Shown here in pieces: positions 17,638 to 27,132 of a stretch of 64,000 bases of DNA; within the stretch, counting starts at the first letter, position 1, and each line of letters begins with the position of its first letter. Source of the DNA: Psychrobacter sp. I-STPA10 (GTDB taxonomy: Bacteria; Pseudomonadota; Gammaproteobacteria; Pseudomonadales; Moraxellaceae); assembly GCF_021012795.1 (NCBI RefSeq), contig NZ_VFYU01000004.1, forward strand, positions 62,001 to 126,000, written 5' to 3'. A program made the translations under genes and the position numbers. The notes under the pieces are model-generated. The model saw only the letters and a program-made list of their open reading frames with translations. It ran no database searches and was not told the origin of the DNA.

Positions 17638-17707
17638 AATTAGTCCTAATACTTAATTAATTTTTTCAAGACTGCAACTGTGATTGTAATTATGACGGCG
17701 ACTGCGA

Positions 17708-18580
17708 CTATCTGACGGCAATAACTTGCCATTTTGATGAGTCATCAGGTTTTATATAATTAAAACGTACTCGATAAGCCACTGTGTCATCAATATTTAT
17801 TTTATAATAAAAATCTACCAATAAGCTGTTGCTATTAAGCCACTGTAAATTCACTTTATGCAGATTGACTGTATTATTTGTGCCATTATAAAAAGCCAAT
17901 TGATCGGTAAAAACATCATAGCCATTATCTTCCATATTACCAAGATGATACACGCCTTGTGCATCTTTCTTCCACAGCATTACTTGTTCAAAATCTGGAT
18001 AAGTCTCCACCGTTACTATATAAGAGCCATCAGGTGAAAAACTCAAATCGCTACCATAAAATTCTTGGTGGCGACCTGTGTTTAAATCAACAACTATGGT
18101 ATTTGACGTCTCCCACATTTGCTTTTCTATCAACAGTTGCTGATGATTTTTGTCAAAACCACTCAATGCCAGATAGTCAATGGCTTCTTCATAGACGGCG
18201 GATTGATTTTCACGAAAACTCAAGGGATATTGGCGATTGGGTACATTAATATAAAGAGTATCTAACTCACGTACCATTCGATCAGCCAACCCCCACTGCT
18301 GAATCAAATTATTATCATGTGCTTCTAGTATCTGCTGGCGACAATATTGATAGGAAGCAAAATTATCTGGCTGACATAACCTACTTGAGTCATAGATCGC
18401 TCCAAACCCCTCCTCTTCTGCCACTACTTCCCAAATATAATCATCCATGCGTGCCTTGGGTATGTCGGCTTGTGCATGGATAGGCAATGACATGGTTAAT
18501 ATGGACAACAATATCCATACGATCATGTTAACAATAATATTTATGGGTCTTAAATCAAAGTTTTTAGGAGTTATTGTCAT
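17708..18580 (-). CDS. Exported protein of unknown function, tandem paralogue 1
   Basis: Third gene in transcription order of a three-gene tandem family. The ATG at 18580 overlaps the upstream stop as ATGA, so I prefer it to an ATG 18 bases further up. The product of about 290 residues has an N-terminal hydrophobic segment (INIIVNMIVWILLSILTMSL) likely to be a signal sequence. Blocks shared with the two upstream paralogues are QQWGLADRMVRELDTLYINV, NRQYPLSF, VVDLNTG and DLSFSPDGSYIV. The last resembles a beta-propeller blade (TolB/WD40 style). The function is unknown; a periplasmic location is inferred. Confidence 0.65.
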   Translation of the reverse strand: MTITPKNFDLRPINIIVNMIVWILLSILTMSLPIHAQADIPKARMDDYIWEVVAEEEGFGAIYDSSRLCQPDNFASYQYCRQQILEAHDNNLIQQWGLADRMVRELDTLYINVPNRQYPLSFRENQSAVYEEAIDYLALSGFDKNHQQLLIEKQMWETSNTIVVDLNTGRHQEFYGSDLSFSPDGSYIVTVETYPDFEQVMLWKKDAQGVYHLGNMEDNGYDVFTDQLAFYNGTNNTVNLHKVNLQWLNSNSLLVDFYYKINIDDTVAYRVRFNYIKPDDSSKWQVIAVR

Positions 18581-19419
18581 ATTTTTGTCACCTGCCAATC
18601 ACCATTATCATCTCTCACAAAAGCGTAGCGTACCCAAACAACATCACTATCTGCTTGTATGTGATAGGAAAACTCGACAATAAACTTATTTGTATTTATC
18701 CAGATGAGCTTTTTATCCTCATAAGCGGCAGGCAATGAGGGTAATTCCGCCACATATTCATACAAAATATTACTGCCATAATCATGTATATATTGCTCAT
18801 CTTGACTCTCTTGTCGTTGCCAAACAACGATGGCATAAGAGGGTAGCCCCAATCGTCCATAAAAACCAGCCACAAACTGACCATTAGGTGAAAATTCTAA
18901 CTGAACCCCAGCAAATTCCTGCCAATATCCTATGGTCATATCAACAATGACAGTAGAGACGGATTCGTACCAAATACGGTAAAGATATAATTTTTGTTGC
19001 TCTGCATCATAGTGTTGTAAACCATAAGTCGTACCATGCTCTTCATCAAAAGGGTATACCTCATCTTTAAATGCCAACGCATGTTTGCGATTTGCTACAG
19101 TGATATAAATCGTATCTTTTTCTCTGACGACTTTATCGTTTAAACCCCACTGCTGACTTAATCCATTATCACGATTCTCAAGTGTGCGATGCAAACACTG
19201 CTGATACTCATTAAAAGTTGCAAATTCAAGGTAATCCTGACACTCATACTCAGTATTTACTATTGCTAGTGATTTTGTATTATTTTTTTCTGTCTGTGCA
19301 TAAGACTGACAGGCAACAAATAAGAAAGACGCTAAAGATAATACTCTTAGGCTAAGCAAGATAGAGATGACAATACGATCAAGAAGAATCATATAAACAA
19401 GAGGGGCAATATTTAGCAT
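18577..19419 (-). CDS. Exported protein of unknown function, tandem paralogue 2
   Basis: The product has up to 280 residues; an ATG at 19392 would trim nine residues and still leave the hydrophobic leader (ISILLSLRVLSLASFLFVAC) ending before QSYAQ. The cysteine in FVACQS could make it a lipoprotein, although the lipobox is imperfect. Family blocks are QQWGLNDKVVREKDTIYITV, NRKHALAFKDE, VIVDMTIGYWQEFAG and LEFSPNGQFVAGF. It is translationally coupled to the downstream paralogue through a four-base overlap. No function is assigned. Confidence 0.65.
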   Translation of the reverse strand: MLNIAPLVYMILLDRIVISILLSLRVLSLASFLFVACQSYAQTEKNNTKSLAIVNTEYECQDYLEFATFNEYQQCLHRTLENRDNGLSQQWGLNDKVVREKDTIYITVANRKHALAFKDEVYPFDEEHGTTYGLQHYDAEQQKLYLYRIWYESVSTVIVDMTIGYWQEFAGVQLEFSPNGQFVAGFYGRLGLPSYAIVVWQRQESQDEQYIHDYGSNILYEYVAELPSLPAAYEDKKLIWINTNKFIVEFSYHIQADSDVVWVRYAFVRDDNGDWQVTKI

Positions 19420-19464
19420 ATCAATATGAGCCTTGGATAAAACAAAAATTATCCCCTATATGAA

Positions 19465-20376
19465 TCATTTTGTATGCGGCTGACTGGCAACTTTCATATA
19501 CCATTGACCACTGACAGCATCATGCAAAAAGGTATGTCGAATATGAAAGGCAACGGTATCTTCATCATGTATTTTATGAAAATAATCCACATAAAACTTA
19601 TTATTATTGACCCATGTTATCTGCCGTAAATTTTCAACTTCATGGGTACTGTCTGTCTGATAATAATCATAATCTAACTGTCGTAGTTGTTCTTGGTTTT
19701 TTAGTTTATCTATCGGATGGAAATAACCTTTGTAATATCCATCCTGATGACGCTCCCAAATATTAATATCCCGCGTCAACTCAGCATCCCTATCAAAATT
19801 GGCAGCGTACTGTTTATTAGGCGATAACTGCAAATGGCTACCATAAAAATCTTGCCAAAACCCTGTGGCTAAGTCTACGATGACATCTTTTTTTGACACA
19901 GTTGAATGATTTTGTAAATAAAGTAACTGCTGAGATTTATCATACTGCTCTAGAAAATAATATGATTTATAAATGTTTTCAGGATCATCATAAATATAAG
20001 CATCGTCTTTAAATATCAAAGGATATTGGCGATTAGGCACTGTCACATAAAGGGTGTCTTTTTCTCTAATCACCTTATCACTCATGCCCCACTTTTTGCT
20101 TAGTTCATTATCGATACGCCCATGAGTAGGATAAAGACAATGCAAGTCAGGGTGTAAGGTGGAATAACTATCATCTTTATCGCTATTGTTACTGTTATTG
20201 TTATGACAGTCATCTTGATGATGATCAGCTTCGCTTTTTTTATCTAAGGCAATCCATACATAGTCATTCATGCTGGCTGTTAGTGGTGTTGCTGGTGTTA
20301 CAGCTACTGCCAATACACCATTATCGATAGTAACGACCAAGGATAATATCGCCAATTGTAAAAATATTTTTGCCAT
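19465..20376 (-). CDS. Exported protein of unknown function, tandem paralogue 3
   Basis: First gene of the tandem family. I choose the ATG at 20376, which gives MAKIFLQLAILSLVVTIDNG, a plausible signal sequence. The reading frame stays open upstream into the ABC permease gene but looks non-native there. About 303 residues. It has a poly-Asp/Asn/Ser stretch (around residues 55-75) absent from its paralogues. Shared blocks are KKWGMSDKVIREKDTLYVTV, NRQYPLIFKDD, VIVDLATGFWQDFYG and LQLSPNKQYAANF. It lies downstream of the YadGH-like exporter on the same strand, possibly in one transcript. Confidence 0.65.
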   Translation of the reverse strand: MAKIFLQLAILSLVVTIDNGVLAVAVTPATPLTASMNDYVWIALDKKSEADHHQDDCHNNNSNNSDKDDSYSTLHPDLHCLYPTHGRIDNELSKKWGMSDKVIREKDTLYVTVPNRQYPLIFKDDAYIYDDPENIYKSYYFLEQYDKSQQLLYLQNHSTVSKKDVIVDLATGFWQDFYGSHLQLSPNKQYAANFDRDAELTRDINIWERHQDGYYKGYFHPIDKLKNQEQLRQLDYDYYQTDSTHEVENLRQITWVNNNKFYVDYFHKIHDEDTVAFHIRHTFLHDAVSGQWYMKVASQPHTK

Positions 20377-20468
20377 TAAAAAAAGCCCAAGACCTATTGA
20401 GCTTTTATCATAACCAATGCTTAGTGTGACCACAAGCAGCGATGGATTTAACCACTTACAAATTAGCT

Positions 20469-21257
20469 TTATAACCTGATACGTGAGCCATCCTGTAAAA
20501 AACGATAGGCAATCACATACAATACCGCACAAAAGGCAAAAATTGCCACCATTGAATACCAAACATTGACATCAGAATGACCTAAAATACCATAACGAAA
20601 AGAGTTCACCATATATACAATGGGATTGAATAAGGATAGTTTTTGCCAAAAGGGTGATAAGTTTTCCATCGAATAAAACACCCCACCCAAATAGGTCAAT
20701 GGGGTTAATACAAAACTGGGCACAATAGAAATATCATCAAATGAGCGTGCAAACATGGCATTAATAAAGCCACCTAATGAAAATAAAATAGATGTACCCA
20801 AGACAGTAAATATAGTCACAAACAGATGTACAACACCAAGCTGAGTAAAAAATAACGCCACAATAGAGACGATGATGGCAATAATGAGTCCACGGAAGAT
20901 ACCACCGCTCACATAGCCCATCAAGATGGCATGTTTTGAGATAGGAGATACCAACATCTCTTCAATACTGGCATGAAATTTTGCACTAAAAAAGCTCGAC
21001 ATCACATTAGAGTAGCTATTGGTAATCACTGCCATCATAATCAGCCCCGGTACAATAAATTGCATATAGGGCACACCACCCATCTCGCCTACCCGTGAGC
21101 CAATCATCTTACCAAAGATAATAAAATATAAGGTCATGGTAATCACAGGGGGCAATAGAGTTTGTGGCCAGATACGTAAAATACGGCGCAACTCTTTGTA
21201 CATGATGGTGCTAAATGCAATCCATTTTTGTGACCATGTCATGCCATCTTGCTTCAT
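20469..21257 (-). CDS. yadH: ABC-2 type transporter permease, YadH-like
   Basis: The 262-residue membrane subunit of an exporter has six predicted helices and the ABC-2 signature (SRVGEMGGVPYMQFIVPGLIMMAVI; LTPLTYLGGVFYSMENLSPFWQ). Size and motifs match E. coli YadH, partner of YadG. The substrate is not established. The ATG overlaps the stop of the ATPase gene by four bases, showing coupling. Confidence 0.88.
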   Translation of the reverse strand: MKQDGMTWSQKWIAFSTIMYKELRRILRIWPQTLLPPVITMTLYFIIFGKMIGSRVGEMGGVPYMQFIVPGLIMMAVITNSYSNVMSSFFSAKFHASIEEMLVSPISKHAILMGYVSGGIFRGLIIAIIVSIVALFFTQLGVVHLFVTIFTVLGTSILFSLGGFINAMFARSFDDISIVPSFVLTPLTYLGGVFYSMENLSPFWQKLSLFNPIVYMVNSFRYGILGHSDVNVWYSMVAIFAFCAVLYVIAYRFLQDGSRIRL

Positions 21258-22243
21258 CGGTTTGCCTCCGTCATACTATTAACACCTGTATCATCACTGC
21301 TCTCAACCAAGCGCATAAATAATTCTTCCAAACGGTTAGCTTTATTACGCATACTGGCAACTTCAATGCCTTGTGCGCTTAACTGCTCAAAGACTTGATT
21401 GAGTGACTCACCCTCACTTAAGGTAATTTCAAGCGTTAATTCATCAGGCTGTGTCACTTCGGTAACATGAGTAATTACAGGTTTATTTGTCAGCGCATTG
21501 GTCAAATCTAGCACAAAGGTTTCAACCGATAACTGAGTTAATAATTCTTTCATCTCGGTATTAATGCGTATTTCACCGTGGTCAAGAATCGCAATATGGC
21601 GACACAATTGCTCCGCTTCTTCTAAATAGTGGGTGGTCAAAATAATGGTGGTATTTTCCTCTGCATTAATTTGTTGCATAAATGCCCACATCGAGCGGCG
21701 CAGCTCGATATCTACTCCCGCCGTTGGCTCATCTAATATCAATAACTTAGGCTTATGAATCAATGCCCGCGCAATCATCAACCGCCGCTTCATGCCTCCA
21801 GATAATTCACGAGATTTGTTATCTCGTTTATCCCACAGTCCCAATGCCGTTAATAACTTTTTGGCACGTGGCTTAGCTTCACTGGCAGCAATGCCAAAAT
21901 AGCCTGCTTGGGTGATTAAAATGTCCTCAACTTTTTCAAACTGATTAAAGTTAAACTCTTGTGGCACGACGCCAAGATATTGCTTGGCAACTGATGGGTG
22001 CGCCAATAAATCTGTACCAAATATTTGCACACTGCCCGAAGTTGGACGAAATAACGAGCTAATAATACCAATCATCGTCGATTTACCTGCCCCATTAGGA
22101 CCAAGTAAAGCAAAAAATCCGCCTTGTGGTACTGTGAGGCTGACATTTTTTAGTGCAGAAAATCCATTATCATAAGTTTTTGATAAGTTATTTATCTGTA
22201 AGGCAGGTTTAGATAAGGCATCAAGGTCAGTCATATTGGTCAT
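21254..22243 (-). CDS. yadG: ABC transporter ATP-binding protein, YadG-like
   Basis: ATPase of the exporter formed with the following permease. Walker A is GPNGAGKST (about residue 48), the signature LSGGMKRRLMIARAL (about 143), Walker B LLILDEPTAGVD and the switch TTHYLEEAE. The 329 residues include an extension of about 90 after the nucleotide-binding domain (DELTLEITLSEGESLNQVF onward) of the DrrA/NodI type, ending in an acidic tail. This gene opens the operon; the 600-base region before it holds a repeat element. Confidence 0.9.
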   Translation of the reverse strand: MTNMTDLDALSKPALQINNLSKTYDNGFSALKNVSLTVPQGGFFALLGPNGAGKSTMIGIISSLFRPTSGSVQIFGTDLLAHPSVAKQYLGVVPQEFNFNQFEKVEDILITQAGYFGIAASEAKPRAKKLLTALGLWDKRDNKSRELSGGMKRRLMIARALIHKPKLLILDEPTAGVDIELRRSMWAFMQQINAEENTTIILTTHYLEEAEQLCRHIAILDHGEIRINTEMKELLTQLSVETFVLDLTNALTNKPVITHVTEVTQPDELTLEITLSEGESLNQVFEQLSAQGIEVASMRNKANRLEELFMRLVESSDDTGVNSMTEANR

Positions 22244-22435
22244 TATAGTGGCTACGATGGTTGTCTAGATTAAAATACAATATAGATAATATGTGCTAAA
22301 TCAATAGGTAAGGCTTTAGTCTGTTGATTTTTTCTATAGTAAACAGAGTTTATGGGGATGGTGTTTGAGATTTAAAGCATCATTTATACTAAAGTCAGTA
22401 TCTACATAATATGCTAATAAAAGATTTATTAGATT

Positions 22436-22703
22436 ACGCCACTCTCAACTTATAAGACCCCCTCCTAACCTCCCCTTTACTACGCGAGCATAGCTCTTGT
22501 CTTGTACTACAAGCACAGCTTTTCGTCTTGCATCGCTAAAATAGTCCACTGGACTATTTATTAACGCTCTTCAGGGGCGAAACAGTGTTTCGCTATACTC
22601 CTCCTCAGGGAGAGGAACTGGTTTTTAAGTCCTCCCTTTACTTCAAGAGGAGGGTTTAGGAGGGGTTATATATCAATTTAGTAAAATAAGTTGAGAGCGA
22701 GGT
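22436..22703. repeat. CTCAACTT-terminus palindromic repeat, full copy with nested insert
   Basis: Inverted ends CTCTCAACTT and AAGTTGAGAG enclose CCCCCTCCTAACCTCCCC and its complementary arm AGGAGGGTTTAGGAGGGG. Between the arms is an extra segment with its own small palindromes (AATAGTCCACTGGACTATT; GCGAAACAGTGTTTCGC). The element fills most of the 610-base gap between the YadG-like gene and the ABC-F gene; the remainder is AT-rich with nothing recognised. Confidence 0.75.
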
Positions 22704-22853
22704 AAACTTAAGAACAAATAGGATAAAAAATAAGAAAATGAGTATAAATAATTAAAAAAATTCACCAAGCTACATAGTGATTCTACAAAATTTTATAACT
22801 TTAGCAAGGTATTTATAATTTTTTTTACATTTAAGTAAGTTTCCCTATTATTT

Positions 22854-24851
22854 TTATCGTTCAGCTTCCATCTGTTCAAGCTCGGTCATTGCCATCAGCA
22901 TCTCTTCTTCTACTTGCGCTTGCTGCTGTTGCAATTGTGCTTGCTCATCTAATAATGCTAACAACTCTGCTTTACGGCTGTCATCATACAGCTCGGTATC
23001 TGCCAATTGCATCTCTAATTGCTCAAGTTGCTGGGTTAATTTTTCAAGCTGTTTTTCAGATTGCTCAATACGTTTACGAATGGGAGCAGTTAGCTTACGC
23101 TGCTCGGCAGCTCGGCGGCGTAGCTCTTCTTTACTCAAAGCTTCCGTGGCAGTGGCTTGTTTGTTATCTGCCCCATTAGCATCATTTTTTCTATAAGCCG
23201 TTGGTGCCGATTTAGTACTACTTTTCTTCTCTACTGCATCGGCAGCCTGTGGTGTGGCACTGACATTTTTACGCTGCTCAGATAACCACTTGCCATAGTC
23301 AGATACATCACCAGAGAACTCAATAAATTTACCTGCATGTACCAAATACAGCTCATCACAGACATTGGCTATCAGCTCACGATCATGCGATACCAGCACC
23401 ACCGCCCCAGCAAATCCTTGTAATGCCATGGTCAGTGCTTGGCGCATTTGTAAATCTAAATGGTTGGTTGGTTCATCTAATACCAAAACATTGGGACGCT
23501 GCCAGACGATAAGAGCCAATGTCAGACGAGCCCGCTCACCCCCAGAAAACAGCTTACTGGGGGTATCAATGCGATCACCCCGAAAATCAAAGCTACCCAA
23601 AAAAGCACGCAAGACAGCATCGGACGTTTTACCTGCTAAGCGACGCAACATCAACATCGGAGTTGCCTCAGCATCTAAACTATCCATTTGATGCTGATTA
23701 AAATAGCCAATTTTGAGGGTATCTGAAACCTTATAGCTACCTGATACTAAAGGTAAATCACCCACTAAAGCTTTGATTAGAGTTGATTTACCAGCACCAT
23801 TCATTCCCAATAGCCCAATGCAAGAATCAGGGGTTATTTGCAAACTAACATTGTGCAGCAGTGCTGTACCATCATAACCAATATCGGCTTGGCGCATCTC
23901 TATTAATGGTGAACTCGTGTGGCTGGGCTGATAAAACTCAAATGAGAATGGGTTATCTGCCATCACTGGTGACAACTCTGCCATACGCTCAAGCTGCTTG
24001 ATACGGCTTTGTGCTTGCTTTGCTTTGGATGCTTTGGCCCGAAAACGACGTATATAATCTTCTAAATGTGCGCGGGTGCTTTGCTGTTTTTCAAATGCTT
24101 GCTGCTGCTGAGACAATCGCTCACTGCGAGTGCGCACAAACTGCGAATAGTTACCTGTATATAAGGTGAGCTTGGTATTTTCAATATGCAAAATATGCCC
24201 TACTGTGGCATCCAAAAACGCCTGATCGTGAGAGATCAGCAGCACCGTACCATCAAATTTATTGATCCATTCCTCTAGCCATAAGATGGCATCTAAATCC
24301 AAGTGGTTGGTCGGCTCATCAAGCAGTAATAAATCAGCACGACTCATCAAAGTTTTGGCTAGATTAAGGCGCATACGCCAACCACCCGAAAAATCATTCA
24401 CTGGTAGCTCATGCTGCTCGGTACGAAAGCCCAAACCTGACATCACTTGTGCTGCACGGGCAGGCGTACGATAGCCATCAATATCATCAAACTTTTGGTG
24501 CAATTGGGTTATCTGCTCCATACTCAGGGTATCTGATTGTGCCAACTGTTCATTGATAGCAAACCACTCTTTATCACCACTGAGTACATAATCTATCGCC
24601 TTTTGATTGCTGCCAGCGACTTCTTGCGCCATGTGGGCGATGTGCCAAGTACTCGGTAAAGAGACACTGCCTGTATCAATGCTCATATCACCGATGCCTT
24701 TATAATGCAGTAACACCGCAAACAGTGTTGACTTACCTGTACCATTGTTGCCCGTTAAACCCACCTTTTGTCCTGGATGAATCTGAAATGTTGCTTCAGT
24801 AAACAACACACGCCCATCACGACGAACACCCACATTATTAAACTCTATCAT
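22854..24851 (-). CDS. yheS: ABC-F family ATPase, YheS-like
   Basis: ABC-F proteins have two ATPase domains and no membrane domain, and act on the ribosome. The ATG at 24851 gives MIEFNNVGVRRDGRVLF, aligned with the usual YheS start; an in-frame ATG 63 bases upstream adds an atypical leader. About 665 residues: Walker A twice (GNNGTGKST; GMNGAGKST), signatures FSGGWRMRLNLAKTL and FSGGERARLTLAL, Walker B LLLLDEPTNHLDLD and VLVLDEPTNHLDLQ. The inter-domain linker (ERLSQQQQAFEKQ) and a long C-terminal coiled coil rich in Glu, Gln and Leu are visible. It could be a translation factor; nothing points to antibiotic resistance. Confidence 0.9.
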   Translation of the reverse strand: MIEFNNVGVRRDGRVLFTEATFQIHPGQKVGLTGNNGTGKSTLFAVLLHYKGIGDMSIDTGSVSLPSTWHIAHMAQEVAGSNQKAIDYVLSGDKEWFAINEQLAQSDTLSMEQITQLHQKFDDIDGYRTPARAAQVMSGLGFRTEQHELPVNDFSGGWRMRLNLAKTLMSRADLLLLDEPTNHLDLDAILWLEEWINKFDGTVLLISHDQAFLDATVGHILHIENTKLTLYTGNYSQFVRTRSERLSQQQQAFEKQQSTRAHLEDYIRRFRAKASKAKQAQSRIKQLERMAELSPVMADNPFSFEFYQPSHTSSPLIEMRQADIGYDGTALLHNVSLQITPDSCIGLLGMNGAGKSTLIKALVGDLPLVSGSYKVSDTLKIGYFNQHQMDSLDAEATPMLMLRRLAGKTSDAVLRAFLGSFDFRGDRIDTPSKLFSGGERARLTLALIVWQRPNVLVLDEPTNHLDLQMRQALTMALQGFAGAVVLVSHDRELIANVCDELYLVHAGKFIEFSGDVSDYGKWLSEQRKNVSATPQAADAVEKKSSTKSAPTAYRKNDANGADNKQATATEALSKEELRRRAAEQRKLTAPIRKRIEQSEKQLEKLTQQLEQLEMQLADTELYDDSRKAELLALLDEQAQLQQQQAQVEEEMLMAMTELEQMEAER

Positions 24852-25124
24852 CAGTATCGCACTTATTTTGTTTAAGAAAGCTGCTATTATTTCAAAGCTG
24901 CTGCTGATAGGCAAAGGATTTATCAGTACATATATCCTTCTTCATATTGATTTGTATTGACAGCGACTTAACTGCCTTGCCGTTAATTTATATTTGCGTC
25001 ATTGATATGCTGAAATAAACTAAGCCATGAATTGAAATGTATCGCAAACACCCTCATTAATGCTGCACGCATCAATAATTAAATGATTAATGGCAATGAT
25101 TGCTAATATGGTTCATAAATGAAC

Positions 25125-25264
25125 CTTGCTCTCAACTTATTTTACTAAATTGATATATGACCCCTCCCAAACCCTCCCCTTGAAGTAAGGGGAGGACTTA
25201 AAAACTAGTTCCTCCTCCTTTTTTAAGAGGGAGGCTAGGAGGGGGTTGAAGTTGAGAGTGTGGT
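25125..25264. repeat. CTCAACTT-terminus palindromic repeat, full copy
   Basis: About 140 bases with ends TGCTCTCAACTTATTTTAC and GGGGTTGAAGTTGAGAGTG. Internal arms ACCCTCCCCTTGAAG and TTAAGAGGGAGGCTAGG can pair. It lies in the spacer between the ABC-F gene and erpA; the rest of 24852-25394 is AT-rich promoter DNA with no gene. Confidence 0.75.
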
Positions 25265-25394
25265 TAAATGAATAATAAGATAATAAACAAATAAGATAAT
25301 TAGCCTTATTTGTGCCTATGCTATACTGATTGCCAAAATTTATTATGACTGCTCACTGTTGTCATTGATTTACTGTATATTTTATGAGGACACT

Positions 25395-25727
25395 ATGAAT
25401 CCGACCATTACTCTAACTGACAGTGCGGCAAACAAAGTCCGTCGTCTACGCCTAGAAGAAGGTGATGACAACTTAATGCTTCGAGTATATGTCACAGGTG
25501 GAGGCTGCTCGGGATTTTCCTATGGTTTTAACTTTGCCGAAGAAGTGGGCGAAGACGATGCCAGTTTTGAAAATGAGGATGTTACCTTATTGGTAGATTC
25601 ACTCAGCTACCAATATCTACAAGGCTCTACGGTAGACTATACAGAAGGGCTAGAAGGAGCACGCTTTATTGTCAGTAATCCGAATGCCACCACAACCTGT
25701 GGCTGCGGCTCATCTTTTTCTATTTAG
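25395..25727 (+). CDS. erpA: Iron-sulfur cluster insertion protein ErpA
   Basis: An A-type carrier that delivers [4Fe-4S] clusters to targets such as the isoprenoid enzymes IspG/IspH. The ATG at 25395, with GAGGA five to nine bases upstream, gives 110 residues. The three cluster-ligand cysteines are present: Cys38 in GGGCSGF and Cys102/Cys104 in the terminal CGCGSSFSI. The acidic stretch [12 protein letters not shown] and [16 protein letters not shown] are typical of ErpA rather than IscA. Single gene. Confidence 0.93.
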   Translation: MNPTITLTDSAANKVRRLRLEEGDDNLMLRVYVTGGGCSGFSYGFNFAEEVGEDDASFENEDVTLLVDSLSYQYLQGSTVDYTEGLEGARFIVSNPNATTTCGCGSSFSI

Positions 25728-26287
25728 TTACATACCGTATCATAAAATGTTACATCGTGTCATAAAACCTTAAAAAACAATCCCTACAATGAGTGATAGT
25801 AAAACTTACCACTAACTAAATTATGGCTGTTAGTTGTTATAAGATGCAACTAGCCAACAAATAAATAATACCCCACCTGATAAAAGCAAAATTTTTGGAA
25901 TAGGTTGGTTGTAAAATTTACAATGAACTTGGTGAATGGTTTGGACTCAAAATGGTGTGTATGGTATACTACTTATGGTATAGAATGTATAAAGACATAT
26001 TACTTAGTTAACTGATTTTTATAGGTAATATGCCAAAATTTGATAAATTTATTTTATATAAATCTGTATTATAATATGATACAATCAAACCGAGACTTAT
26101 TAGATAATATAAAAATGATGTCATTTTAAGTTTCATCTTTTTTAAATATACTTTAAGTTTTACATTGATATTTTTTCCTTGATGGTTAATAGGCAACAAT
26201 TATATTTAGAATAATAATCTCTATAATTGACGATCATTTGACCATACTAGGCACAATAATAAACATTTTCTCTTCAAGGAGTTATTT
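25728..26287. other. AT-rich intergenic region
   Basis: 560 bases without a supportable gene. A short palindrome, TTGTAAAATTTACAA, occurs at 25909-25923, followed by GGTATACTACTTATGGTATA; these could be regulatory. The strong ribosome-binding site of the next gene closes the region. Confidence 0.4.
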
Positions 26288-26644
26288 ATGGCTAAGTTAT
26301 CTTTAGATACATTAAATGAAATTGATGGTTTTATCGCTGCTGCACTAGTAGATAGCGAGTCTGGATTGTCACTAGCTACTGTTGGTTCTGGTATTGACCT
26401 TGAACTAGCGGCTGCTGGTAACACTGAAGTGGTACGCGCCAAGCGTAAAGTTGCTGATGTATTGGGCCTTAATGACAATATTGAAGACATCTTGATCACA
26501 CTAGGTAAGCAATATCACTTGATTCGCCCACTAGTACGTAACGAAAACTTATTCTTGTATCTAGTACTAGATCGTCAAAAATCAAACCTTGCTATGGCAC
26601 GCCATACTCTAAAATCATTTGAAACTGAACTTGACTTCTCATAA
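26288..26644 (+). CDS. Roadblock/LC7 domain protein
   Basis: The 118-residue cytosolic protein is a single roadblock/LC7 domain: [23 protein letters not shown] forms the first helix-strand unit, [18 protein letters not shown] the second helix, and [17 protein letters not shown] the strand pair. Bacterial roadblock proteins usually act as regulators of small MglA-type GTPases or as dimeric scaffolds. No GTPase gene lies in this window, so the partner is unknown. AAGGAG stands six bases before the ATG and a strong terminator follows, consistent with a well-expressed single gene. Confidence 0.82.
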   Translation: MAKLSLDTLNEIDGFIAAALVDSESGLSLATVGSGIDLELAAAGNTEVVRAKRKVADVLGLNDNIEDILITLGKQYHLIRPLVRNENLFLYLVLDRQKSNLAMARHTLKSFETELDFS

Positions 26645-26679
26645 TTTTTTATAGATTCTGATAAGTTTAACTCAAAAAA

Positions 26680-26708
26680 ACCCCTACCAAAAGGTAGGGG
26701 TTTTTTTA
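26680..26708 (+). terminator. Rho-independent terminator
   Basis: The arms ACCCCTACC and GGTAGGGGT with an AAAA loop are followed by seven T. It ends the roadblock gene transcript. Confidence 0.88.
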
Positions 26709-27132
26709 TGTCCTTCCCTGTTTATAGTATCCATTTGCTACCAACGACAAAAACTTAAGCTTATCCGCTTGGATTATTGTAAACATGGGTGTTTTTTATT
26801 AGACGGTACGGTAAACTAATCACACTATAAAAAGAGCATCTAATATGCTGAGCAATGTGCTGAACTTTGATACTGTCTTAATATTGTCTCTACCCATATA
26901 TTAGCATGGGTATGTAACACTCAAAATATGGTTGAAAACTTCATTAAGACCACTGATTACCATCATCAATCTAATATAATTTCACCATAAGGCAAGCAAA
27001 CATAGCTCATACTATGGTGGATTTATAGTAGGTAGACTATATATAATTACAATTCAAGCCATTGCTTTGCTTGCAAACCACTTATATCCCCTATTTATTG
27101 ATTCATTATCCGTTTATTATCGTGAGTGTTAT
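26709..27132. other. Intergenic region before gshA
   Basis: About 420 AT-rich bases with no gene I can support. It presumably contains the gshA promoter. Confidence 0.4.

Noticed and set aside
26008..26199. Minus-strand open frame of 63 codons before the roadblock gene
   Set aside because: Very AT-rich Lys/Leu/Ile composition expected by chance and no supporting signals.
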